From contig CAKVCP010000037.1 of assembly GCA_934725735.1 (NCBI GenBank), forward strand, positions 1 to 17,603: a stretch of DNA of 17,603 bases, read 5' to 3'. A program made the translations under genes and the position numbers. The notes below the pieces were generated by a model, which was given only the letters and a program-made list of their open reading frames with translations, had not been told where the DNA came from and searched no databases. Below are positions 5,736-13,305 of the stretch, piece by piece (positions within the stretch are counted from its first letter, which is position 1; every line of letters starts with the position of its first letter). This stretch comes from an uncultured Thermoguttaceae bacterium. GTDB taxonomy: Bacteria; Planctomycetota; Planctomycetia; Pirellulales; Thermoguttaceae.

Positions 5736-6761
5736 ATGTCCAAAATTCTTCTCTTCTTCATCAAGCTATTCGCCGTCGTCGCTATTTTTACCTTTCTTAT
5801 TGCTCGCGCGGTTAAAGGTTCAGTTCTCGCCAATTTAACTTGGAGCGATATCAGTCTTCCCTTTATTTTCGTCGGATTCTTCTTCAATTTCTTCGCGACG
5901 GCGACGACCCTTGTCAGATGGCGCTTGTTAGCGCTAGCGCTTGGAGGAAAATTATCCTTTTCCGACGCAATGCGTTTTGGGTTCATTGGATTCATGTTCA
6001 ACCTTTCGCCGGTTGGAATCATCGGCGGGGACGCGATCAAGGTTTATTTACTTGCAAAGAAAAACCAAGCGTCAATCGACGACGCGACAGCCGGCGTCGT
6101 TGTCGACCGCGTCATTGGACTTTACACGATGTTTTTAATGGGACTCCTCTTTATCGCCGTCACCGGCTTTAGCGTCGACGCGTCCGCTTTGGTGCGCGTT
6201 ATCTATACAGGACTACTTGCCTTAACGGCGCTTTCGACCATTTTTTTGGCGTTTTTTCTTATTCCGTCTAGCTCCAAAAATCGACGAATTCAAGTCATAA
6301 ACGCAATTCCCTTCGTGGGAAAACTTTTAGCGACGCTCACTGGATCAATAATGAAATATCAGAGAAAGCGACGCGTTCTTTTCTACTCGTTCCTATTGAC
6401 GGTCGTCGTCCATTGTAGCTTTTCAGTTTCCCTCTTTTACACGGCGAGAGGAATTTTCGCCCAAGCGCCGTCGCTAATCGATCATGCCGCGCTCTACTGC
6501 GTCGGAAATATTGCGTCAATCGTCCCTCTATCAGCTGGACCGCTGGAATACATGTTAGACGAACTCTACCCGTTCTTTACGACGACAAATCATTCCGCGA
6601 TAGAGGCAGGATATGGCATGACCGTCGGCTTAACGTTCCGTCTGCTTGCGGTCTTCGTTGCGCTCGTGGGAGTCGCGTTTTATTTGACGTCCAAAAAAGA
6701 AGTAACGGACGCTCTTGCTCAAGCGCATGAAGAGGATTCCAAGAAAAATGCCGCGGAATAA
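5736..6761 (+). CDS. UPF0104 family membrane protein (LPG-synthase transmembrane-domain type)
   Basis: This 341-residue polytopic inner-membrane protein has about eight hydrophobic segments. It resembles the UPF0104/YbhN family, equivalent to the transmembrane flippase part of lysylphosphatidylglycerol synthase (MprF). The best signature is FNLSPVGIIGGDAIKVYLLA (about residues 87-106), matching the family pattern of a loop ending in GGD followed by a basic residue. A second is IASIVPLSAGPLEYMLDE near residue 265. It lacks the soluble aminoacyl-transfer domain of full MprF, so lipid modification is not expected. Stand-alone members are usually called putative lipid flippases or glycolipid-related, without firm function. 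It is transcribed divergently from the BMC operon. The next gene overlaps its 3' end by 14 nt. No Shine-Dalgarno precedes the ATG. Although coded on the + strand, this strand carries more C than G here. Confidence 0.85.
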   Translation: MSKILLFFIKLFAVVAIFTFLIARAVKGSVLANLTWSDISLPFIFVGFFFNFFATATTLVRWRLLALALGGKLSFSDAMRFGFIGFMFNLSPVGIIGGDAIKVYLLAKKNQASIDDATAGVVVDRVIGLYTMFLMGLLFIAVTGFSVDASALVRVIYTGLLALTALSTIFLAFFLIPSSSKNRRIQVINAIPFVGKLLATLTGSIMKYQRKRRVLFYSFLLTVVVHCSFSVSLFYTARGIFAQAPSLIDHAALYCVGNIASIVPLSAGPLEYMLDELYPFFTTTNHSAIEAGYGMTVGLTFRLLAVFVALVGVAFYLTSKKEVTDALAQAHEEDSKKNAAE

Positions 6762-7407
6762 GTTAGACGAATTGCCCCCTTTAACGCGAAGAGATTTTCT
6801 CTTCGCGCTCTCCTCGCTTCCATTCCTTCCATTGAAGGCGCAAGGAGAAAACCAGCCTTTATTCTCCCTTGAAACGCTTGATGAATCATTCGACGATCAG
6901 GACTCTCTTTATTACGCCGACGCGCCCTTCCTTTGGCGAGTAGAAAAAACAAGCGGTACGATCGCTGCCTTCGATTTTTCCTCTCAAAAGCCTCTTGGCT
7001 CCGACAAAGGCGTCGTTTACCAACCGTCGGCGGCGCATTACGCCGATCGACTCCGCGACGCAGTTGAAGAGCCGCGTCTTTATCGCTTATACGATCGTGT
7101 TTATATCATCCATCAAGAGCCAACATTCTCTTCCTTCTCGGGAAACGCCGTTTTATTGGAAGACGGACGATTTGCCGAGCGCACCGCGTCTCTTATAAGC
7201 GTCGAGCCCCAAGCCGAAGGGAGAATCGCTTGGAAACATTCCGCGCGCGACGTTTTAACGCGCGTTTCCGCCCCCAAAAACAACGGCTCGGAGATACGTT
7301 TCATATCGCTAAACTATCTTAGAGAACTACGAAAGCTGGAATTGCGCTTTTCCACCGATGAAAAAATCGATTCTCTTCTAATCGAACCAAGCGTCGGTCA
7401 ATTTTAA
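6748..7407 (+). CDS. Tat-exported protein of unknown function
   Basis: This 219-residue protein begins with a twin-arginine signal: LTRRDFLFALSSLPFLPLKA has the (S/T)RRxFL motif, then a hydrophobic core and an A-Q-G end around residue 33. The mature part is rich in aromatic and acidic residues, with DSLYYADAPFLWRVEK, RLYRLYDRVYIIHQEP and a C-terminal beta-like region. I do not recognise a family. I chose the ATG at 6748 because AGAGGA lies 11 nt upstream and the Tat motif then sits at residues 13-18. In-frame ATGs at 6715 and 6727 would add only a basic leader. The gene overlaps the membrane-protein gene by 14 nt, so the two are probably translated from one transcript. Tat export implies folding or cofactor binding before export, but no cofactor motif is visible. 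Confidence 0.75.
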   Translation: MPRNKLDELPPLTRRDFLFALSSLPFLPLKAQGENQPLFSLETLDESFDDQDSLYYADAPFLWRVEKTSGTIAAFDFSSQKPLGSDKGVVYQPSAAHYADRLRDAVEEPRLYRLYDRVYIIHQEPTFSSFSGNAVLLEDGRFAERTASLISVEPQAEGRIAWKHSARDVLTRVSAPKNNGSEIRFISLNYLRELRKLELRFSTDEKIDSLLIEPSVGQF

Positions 7408-7994
7408 AATATCTTCATCGTCCTTCATTCTTTCCAACTCTCTTTTTGACAACTTATTGATCGTTTTCAAGTCTCTTTCATATTCGAATCTAACCTGATA
7501 TTCGCGTTTATTTCTTGAATCTTTTTTGTATTTACTTTGTAAATAAAAATAAATATTTAAAATTTATTTTTTAATCAATATTTTTACAAACATTTTATTT
7601 ACATTTATTTACTAACAAAAAACATATTAGTCACATCTTTTTAATTTTATACGACGCTTTTTAAACTCTTTCATTTAAGCTGTTTGTCTTAATCCTAGTG
7701 TCAAGCTTTTACAAAATTCTATTTATCACTATTATTACTATTATTGAGATAATAAAAATATATATATTCTTTTTCATTTCTTAGAAAAAACGGGTGATTT
7801 CTATGATTGAAGCCGTCATATTTGATAGGTCTTGTTTTTTTGCCTAGAAATTTTTACCGTGCTTTTGAAAATGGATGAGACTCGATTTTTCTCTGTAGAC
7901 AGATTATTGAGCTCTCCTTTAATTGATAGAAAATGGAAGCAAGGATTCTTGATATAGGAATAGGATCCCGTCAATAAGATCAAAGGGGTTTTCA
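7408..7994. other. AT-rich 587-nt gap upstream of dnaN, candidate replication origin
   Basis: No gene is seen here. The DNA is far more AT-rich than its flanks. It holds TATTTAC repeats at 7529, 7596 and 7606 and an inverted copy (GTAAATA) at 7539. The first pair forms a 17-bp hairpin-like palindrome. A motif (A/T)TTTACAAA occurs three times (7536-7544 inverted, 7582-7590, 7707-7715), and an unwinding-like run of ATTATTACTATTATT, AATAAAAATATATATATT lies at about 7730-7770. TTATTTACA (7595-7603) matches the DnaA box consensus TTATCCACA at 7 of 9 positions; no perfect box is present. The skew of the + strand changes from C>G to G>C across this gap and the first half of dnaN. dnaN next to an AT-rich repeat region with a skew switch suggests oriC. 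The dnaN promoter must also lie here. Confidence 0.42.
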
Positions 7995-9116
7995 ATGAAG
8001 ATACGATGTCGACGCAATAAGTTTGTCCCGCTCTTTTCTACTATAGCCAATTATACCGCCTCTAGAGACGTTCGGCCCGTATTGCAAAATGTGAAGCTCG
8101 TGGCAAATGAAAACTCTCTGCTTCTTATGGCCACCGACGGAGAGGTCGGCGCGCGCGGCGAACTTACTGAAAAAGAAGCGTTTGTCGTTGATAATCCTGG
8201 CGAAGCGATCTTGCCGGCGAAACTGTTGCGGAAGATTTTTGCGGAAACGACCGACGAGGAAATCGCCATCGAACTCCAGGGCTCTCAAATAACGATCAAG
8301 GGCGCGCATTTCCGTTATCAACTCGATACGTGCGACGACGCCGATAAATTCCCCATCGTCCCCCCTTTCGAAGAAACAACGTATTTTAAAATCCCCGTGA
8401 ATTCGTTCAATCGCATGGTAGGTCGAACAGTCTTTGCGACGCAAACGAATAATTCCCACTTTGAGTTACGCGGCGTGAAGTTTATTTTCAGCGCCGATCG
8501 AATCACGGCGGTTGCGACGGATGGTCGACGACTTGCTTATCAAGAAAACGCGTCGGAATCTTATGGAGACGCTCAGCAAGAAAACTTCACGAGTCAAGAA
8601 GCGATTTTCCCTCCGCGTACGTTAAATTTGATCGTACGTTCAGATTCCGAAGCCGACGAAGTCTTGATTGCGACGCACGAAGCGGACGCGATTATTCAGA
8701 TTGGCAATATTGTTGTGTCGACGACGTTAATGACGGGGTTGTTCCCGAATTGGAACGCGATCATTCCTGACAAGACGGGCAAAAAGCGCGTTGATTTCAT
8801 CGCGGACGAGGTGGCGCGCGCGATTCGTCAGGCAGAAATTGTCACGACGGAGAACAAACCGGGCGTGTGGTTTAAGTTCAGCAATGGAACGTTCAATATC
8901 ACGGCGGCTGGAGAAGCGACGGGCGAATCAAGCGTAGAACTTCCGATTGCATACGACGGCGAGCCGGCTGAATTGCGATTAGATTCGAGATTCTTAAACG
9001 AGTTCTTCCGCGAAGTTCCCGCTGAAGAGACCGTCGCGTTCTATTTTCAGCAAGATTATCGAACCCTCTTTGAAACGTCCGACGGGTACCGATACGTGCT
9101 CATGCAGTTGGCCTAA
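7995..9116 (+). CDS. dnaN: DNA polymerase III beta subunit (sliding clamp)
   Basis: DnaN forms a homodimeric ring around DNA that tethers the replicative polymerase and other repair and replication factors. The 373-residue length suits three clamp domains of about 120 residues each. Family landmarks include VRPVLQNVKL near residue 27, MATDGEVGARG, the domain 1 end FRYQLDTCDDADKFPIVP, FATQTNNSHFELRGVKF and VATDGRRLAYQE in domain 2, and the C-terminal DGYRYVLMQLA, close to the usual YVIMPMR(L). The ATG at 7995 has AAGGGG 6 nt upstream. It follows the AT-rich gap and is closed by its own terminator, so it is probably a single-gene unit. dnaA and recF are not next to it in the window. Confidence 0.97.
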   Translation: MKIRCRRNKFVPLFSTIANYTASRDVRPVLQNVKLVANENSLLLMATDGEVGARGELTEKEAFVVDNPGEAILPAKLLRKIFAETTDEEIAIELQGSQITIKGAHFRYQLDTCDDADKFPIVPPFEETTYFKIPVNSFNRMVGRTVFATQTNNSHFELRGVKFIFSADRITAVATDGRRLAYQENASESYGDAQQENFTSQEAIFPPRTLNLIVRSDSEADEVLIATHEADAIIQIGNIVVSTTLMTGLFPNWNAIIPDKTGKKRVDFIADEVARAIRQAEIVTTENKPGVWFKFSNGTFNITAAGEATGESSVELPIAYDGEPAELRLDSRFLNEFFREVPAEETVAFYFQQDYRTLFETSDGYRYVLMQLA

Positions 9117-9148
9117 GGCTATTGTAAATAATTATCATTAAATATTTT

Positions 9149-9185
9149 AACGGATCGTTTGTTAAAGAACGGTTCGTTAATTTTT
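9149..9185 (+). terminator. Intrinsic terminator after dnaN
   Basis: AACGGATCGTT (9149-9159) pairs with AACGGTTCGTT (9168-9178) over 11 positions, including two G-U wobbles, around an 8-nt loop. Two further T-A pairs can extend the stem. AATTTTT follows at once. It lies 33 nt after the dnaN stop. Confidence 0.75.
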
Positions 9186-9217
9186 ATAGAATTCTTGGTG
9201 CATAAGCGAGAAATTTA

Positions 9218-10303
9218 ATGATCTTCTCAAGGAAACGTATCGCGCGAGCGTTGTTTATTTTAGCGCAGTTGAAGGCGCTTTTCGGGTGGTCCTCTTTTGT
9301 AAATTCTGAAGAATTACAACGTTACGAATTTTCGGCAGAAAAGATGGGCGTTCCGGTGAGCGTAACTTTTTATGCGAAAGACGACGCGCAAGCGGATGAA
9401 GCGATCGCCGCCGTTTGGCGACGTTTCGACGAATTGAACTCGATTCTTTCGGATTGGGATCCCGAGAGCGAGATTATTCGCGTATGTCGAGAAGTAGAGG
9501 AGACCGGCGATTTTGTTGAGACGAGCGACGAATTGTATCGCGCGTTTAGCGAATCAAGACGATATTGCGAATTAACTGAAGGCGCTTTTGACGCAACGGT
9601 TAGTCCGATCGTGAAATTGTGGAGAAGAAGTCGCTATTTCAAGGAATTGCCCCCGAAAAGCGTCCTCGACGTCGCTAAAACTAAAGTGGGATTAGACGTT
9701 TGGGAATTGAAAGAAAAAAGGGTTAAAACGCAGAAAGGGGTTCGTTTTGACGTCGGGGGGATCGCCAAGGGAATCGTGATGGACGAGGCGCTGGACGTTC
9801 TCAAGGAGTTCGGGATAGAGAGCGCGTTGCTCAATTCAAGCGGCGATTTACGCTTAGGAAATCCTCCTCCAGGGAAAAAAGGATGGACGGTCGGAATAGC
9901 GTCTCTCGGGGAGAAGCCCGCGTATTATCGCGAACTTTCCAACGTTGGCGTCGCGTCTTCAGGGGACGCTAATCGCTATGTGGAAATAGACGGAGTTCGT
10001 TATTCTCACATTATCGATCCTCGCACAGGAGAACCTCTTACGCGTCGATGCGTCGCAACAGTTGTCGCTCCGACGGGGACGACGGCGGACGCGTTGGCAA
10101 GCGCGTTATGCGTATTGGGACCGGAGGAATCCGCGCGAGTATTTGACAAGATCAAAAAAGAAGGTTTAGGGGATGGAAAACCTTTGGAGACATTGGAATA
10201 TGTGTTGATTCTTGTAAAAGATCACGCGGAGGAACCCTACGACGACGTCGATTGCGAATTTTTCGCCTCTCCCTTGTTTCAGGGAGGAAGGTCAATCGAC
10301 TAG
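9218..10303 (+). CDS. apbE: FAD:protein FMN transferase (ApbE family), exported
   Basis: ApbE enzymes transfer FMN from FAD to a threonine of target flavoproteins outside the cytoplasm, for example subunits of Nqr or Rnf ion pumps. The 361-residue protein starts with a basic, hydrophobic signal-type segment (residues 1-29, KRIARALFILAQLKALFGW). No lipobox cysteine is visible, so it may be soluble or held by an uncleaved anchor. Conserved stretches are FSAEKMGVPVSV, LSDWDPESEI, EGAFDATVSPIVKLW, FDVGGIAKG (177-185), LLNSSGDLRLG, SHIIDPRTGEP (263-273) and TTADALASALCVLG around D291, which contributes to Mg binding in the family. The gene follows the dnaN terminator, and a possible promoter for the next gene follows it. 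No obvious target flavoprotein is nearby. Confidence 0.95.
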   Translation: MIFSRKRIARALFILAQLKALFGWSSFVNSEELQRYEFSAEKMGVPVSVTFYAKDDAQADEAIAAVWRRFDELNSILSDWDPESEIIRVCREVEETGDFVETSDELYRAFSESRRYCELTEGAFDATVSPIVKLWRRSRYFKELPPKSVLDVAKTKVGLDVWELKEKRVKTQKGVRFDVGGIAKGIVMDEALDVLKEFGIESALLNSSGDLRLGNPPPGKKGWTVGIASLGEKPAYYRELSNVGVASSGDANRYVEIDGVRYSHIIDPRTGEPLTRRCVATVVAPTGTTADALASALCVLGPEESARVFDKIKKEGLGDGKPLETLEYVLILVKDHAEEPYDDVDCEFFASPLFQGGRSID

Positions 10304-10341
10304 TCGTTGAAAAGGGGGTGGCGTCGAGTTATAACGTCAGG

Positions 10342-10347
10342 TATAAT
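10342..10347 (+). promoter_or_regulatory. Possible -10 element before the mazG-like gene
   Basis: A perfect TATAAT lies 48 nt upstream of the ATG at 10396, in the 92-nt gap after apbE. No good -35 is found 16-18 nt upstream, so this alone is weak support for a promoter. Confidence 0.3.
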
Positions 10348-10395
10348 AGGAACGGACTAAAATCACTTTTACCGATATGGGAAAGGATAACGAGA

Positions 10396-10722
10396 ATGTG
10401 CGACACAATTAAGACCCCTGAGCTTTCGGTTCCCGATTTTCAGAGACTTATTCGCAATATGTACGTAGAAAAAGACAAAGAACGCGGAGTCGCGGGGACT
10501 TTTATGTGGCTTATGGAGGAAGTTGGCGAACTTTCGACGGCCCTTCGTAGCGGCACGAAAAAGGAGCAGGAAGAGGAATTTGCCGACGTGTTGGCATGGT
10601 TGACGACGATTGCGAACGTCGTCGGCGTCGATCTTAACAAGGCGTTGATCGACAAATACGGGACGGGGTGTCCAGGATGCGGCAAGCTTGTTTGCGTTTG
10701 TCCCGATTCTGAAAAACCGTAA
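10396..10722 (+). CDS. MazG-like nucleotide pyrophosphohydrolase with Cys-rich tail
   Basis: This is a 108-residue all-alpha NTP pyrophosphohydrolase of the MazG superfamily, which hydrolyses NTPs or dNTPs to the monophosphate and pyrophosphate. The Mg-binding pattern is present: E41-E42-V-G-E45 in WLMEEVGELSTAL, and E61-F-A-D64 in EFADVLAWLTTIANVVG. The C-terminus carries GCPGCGKLVCVC (C92, C95, C100, C102), a likely single zinc-knuckle-type site beyond the catalytic helices. I chose the ATG at 10396, which has AAAGGA about 8 nt upstream. The open frame continues 48 codons further up but overlaps apbE and has no MazG similarity. It may clean the nucleotide pool; the substrate cannot be told from sequence. 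Confidence 0.85.
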   Translation: MCDTIKTPELSVPDFQRLIRNMYVEKDKERGVAGTFMWLMEEVGELSTALRSGTKKEQEEEFADVLAWLTTIANVVGVDLNKALIDKYGTGCPGCGKLVCVCPDSEKP

Positions 10723-10788
10723 GGTTCACAACACGTATCCTTTTAAGCGACAATAATTTGAGACTTTCTTGTGGTGAAAAGAGAAAGA

Positions 10789-13236
10789 ATGGCTCCAGCT
10801 TTGTTAAGATCGCGCGCGACGACGGCTTTTATGACGCTCATCATGGCGTTGGGAATAACGCTTACGGTAAGCGCCGCCGAGAATCCTTACTCGTCAATCT
10901 TTGCGCCGACGAAGATAAGCGTCGGTATAGAAGGTGTTTACAAGAATGGATTTCAAACGCCCGTAAGATTGTCTTTTCAACCGATGCATTCGGAAGTCGC
11001 AGATGCAACGTATCGTTTGGAATTAGAGACTCGCGATACGGACGGGGCGGCTTTTTTTATAGGACAAACTCTTACGAAGGAAGAGCTTAGACTCGGTGAA
11101 ATCGAACTTTCTTTCGTTTTTCCTAAGTCTCGCGGAAATCTTGTCGCGCGCGTTAAGGACTCCGATGGTAAAACGATATGGAGTAAAGAGTTATCGCCAG
11201 GGAAGAGCGAAGATAAGGAGCTGCAAGTAGTTTTTAACGAACCGGCGAATCCTTCAAAGCCAATTTATCTTGTTGTAGGCGACGACAAAATAGGCTTTGC
11301 CGACGCTTTTGGCGAGCTTAGACTGAAAGAAGAACGTCGTCCTCAAGTCGTTAAGGTTTCTAGTTTTAGAGAACTTCCAGAAAGCTTTCTTTCTTACGAA
11401 TGCGTAGATCGTTTGTTCTTCACGACCTCGGATTTGGCCTTGTACGAAGGAATGACGCTTGAATCTAAGGAGATCAAAGCGATTGAAGAATGGACGCTTA
11501 ACGGCGGAAACGTCGTCGTTCTCGCCGGTAAAAATTCAGCGCCGCTATTGACGGAAAACGGCGTATTGTCGGGACTTGCGCCAGGAGTCGCCGCTCCCCA
11601 GACGCATGAGTTTCGATCGGTAAACGCTTTTACGAACGATTTGCAAAACGTCAAGAATTTAGCAATGACGGGGACTCGCTCGAATCCTTTTTTGCAAGTG
11701 CCGGTTATCAAAGAACTTAAAGAAGGAACGATCGTAGAGATGCGCGAAGCGGAGACTCCGCTGCTAACGTCTCGCGCCGTCGGATTAGGCACGGTCGTTT
11801 TCTTCGCGGCGGACTTGGGGGAAGCTCCGATAGCGAACTGGTCCGGACGCGGAAGGCTTCTTCTGAAAATTTTAGGAATAGATCCTGACGTCATAGGGCC
11901 GAAAGACGCGTCCGCAAGTATGATAAAACGAGGATACGTCGACTTTTCCGGACAGATTCGCAGCGCTTTGGACGTCTTTGACGGCGTTAAAACGACGCCT
12001 TTCTCCGCGCTCGCCGTTCTGTTGCTTCTCTACGTTCTTGCAATCGCGCCGTTCGATTGGTTCCTGGTGAAGAAAGTCTTTAAAAGACCGATACTTACGT
12101 GGGTTACTTTCCCTTTAGAAATCGTTGCCTTCATTGTCGTCGGCGTCGCTTGGTATCGCCATACGACTCCGCAACATGAGATTCTAAACCAACTCGACGT
12201 TGTCGACGTCGACTTAGCGTCTGGCAGAGCGCGCGACGTGTCCTGGTTTGGATTCTATTCCCCCGTAGGGAATCGTTACGATTTAGAATTCTCCCCTAAA
12301 ATTTCCGACTATCGGATAACGTCAGGATCTGAAACAGCGGCGATCTTTCCCCTAACCCTTTCAGGGGAAGGACTTGGCGGCGCTGAACAAAAGGCGTTTT
12401 CTCCCAAACTTTGGGATGAACAATACAGCGTTGAGAGGGACGCGCTGCGTCGTTTCCCCGCTGCGACGCGTTCTAGCAAAAGTTTTGTGGGACGGTGGTA
12501 CGGAGCGCTTGAAAACTTACCTGAGTTTACGTCTCTGAGCGACGACGGATTAAGTCTGAAGGGATCTGTTATAAATCCTTTTAATTCGCCGATTTATAAC
12601 GCGTGTTTGATCTATAAAGGCGGCGCATGCGAATTGGGGACGTTGCCTCCTGGAGAAACGGTAATCGAGCGAGGCGCGGCGCGTTTGGAACCGATGCGAA
12701 TCCTAAACGAACAACGAAGTTCGGTTCCGACGGATCGACTCGCCAAGTGGGATTCGTCGTCGTATAACTCTGCGTCTAAACGACTTCCCTATATCGTTCG
12801 CGCGGCGAGCTTTTATGAATTTGCCGGCGGGGTCGATAATTTTGGAACCGAAAAACGTCTGCAACGCGACCTCGACTTGACGGCTCTTCTAAGATGCGGA
12901 CGCGCCGTTATTTACGGAGTTGTCGTCGATCCTGAATGCGAGGAATACAGACCGTCGGAGGATACGGCGCGTCTCTCAGCGGACGCGCTTGAAATGGAGC
13001 GTTTAAACGAGAAGCTTGCGCGGCAAAAGGGGGAAGAATATCGCAATCGTCGGCTTGAAACGCTTGAAAAATACGGACGTTATGGAACGACGCCTGAATT
13101 TGTGTCAAGCATAGCGACGACGTCGCGTTCGAACGAGGAATCGGTCGATCCTCTTCCCGCGTCGAAAAGAACCATCGTCGTGCGAATCATAACGCCGATA
13201 CGTTTGGGATCGCATCCAACTACCGAGACAAAATGA
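10789..13236 (+). CDS. Large exported membrane-anchored protein of unknown function, next to an ABC ATPase
   Basis: This protein of about 815 residues starts with a signal peptide (SRATTAFMTLIMALGITLTVSA, cleavage near AENPY). A long extracytoplasmic region follows, whose segment EEWTLNGGNVVVLAG resembles the glutamine-amidotransferase-like or DUF4350-like folds found in transporter-associated proteins. Two membrane helices follow, from about residue 404 (FSALAVLLLLYVLAIAPFDW) and from about 441 (TFPLEIVAFIVVGVAW). A second soluble region of about 350 residues closes it. I chose the ATG at 10789, with purine-rich GAGAAAG just upstream. GTG codons at 10771 and 10774 are also in frame but have no ribosome site. 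The ABC ATPase begins 69 nt downstream, so the two probably work together, as in Gld-like or ABC-2 gene clusters. No catalytic residues are recognised. Confidence 0.75.
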   Translation: MAPALLRSRATTAFMTLIMALGITLTVSAAENPYSSIFAPTKISVGIEGVYKNGFQTPVRLSFQPMHSEVADATYRLELETRDTDGAAFFIGQTLTKEELRLGEIELSFVFPKSRGNLVARVKDSDGKTIWSKELSPGKSEDKELQVVFNEPANPSKPIYLVVGDDKIGFADAFGELRLKEERRPQVVKVSSFRELPESFLSYECVDRLFFTTSDLALYEGMTLESKEIKAIEEWTLNGGNVVVLAGKNSAPLLTENGVLSGLAPGVAAPQTHEFRSVNAFTNDLQNVKNLAMTGTRSNPFLQVPVIKELKEGTIVEMREAETPLLTSRAVGLGTVVFFAADLGEAPIANWSGRGRLLLKILGIDPDVIGPKDASASMIKRGYVDFSGQIRSALDVFDGVKTTPFSALAVLLLLYVLAIAPFDWFLVKKVFKRPILTWVTFPLEIVAFIVVGVAWYRHTTPQHEILNQLDVVDVDLASGRARDVSWFGFYSPVGNRYDLEFSPKISDYRITSGSETAAIFPLTLSGEGLGGAEQKAFSPKLWDEQYSVERDALRRFPAATRSSKSFVGRWYGALENLPEFTSLSDDGLSLKGSVINPFNSPIYNACLIYKGGACELGTLPPGETVIERGAARLEPMRILNEQRSSVPTDRLAKWDSSSYNSASKRLPYIVRAASFYEFAGGVDNFGTEKRLQRDLDLTALLRCGRAVIYGVVVDPECEEYRPSEDTARLSADALEMERLNEKLARQKGEEYRNRRLETLEKYGRYGTTPEFVSSIATTSRSNEESVDPLPASKRTIVVRIITPIRLGSHPTTETK

Positions 13237-13305
13237 GCGCCGCAACGCGGCTGGCGTAGATTATTTGAGGCTGCAAATACTCTTAGGAAAAGCAACGGTA
13301 TAAGC

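Noticed and set aside
10252..10395. Upstream extension of the mazG-like frame overlapping apbE
   Set aside because: The start at 10396 has a ribosome site and a normal MazG N-terminus; the extension has no domain similarity.
13237..13305. GCCGC-AAC-GCGGC inverted repeat just after the 815-aa protein, considered as terminator
   Set aside because: Short stem with a 3-nt loop and no T-run; the ABC ATPase follows closely and is probably cotranscribed.
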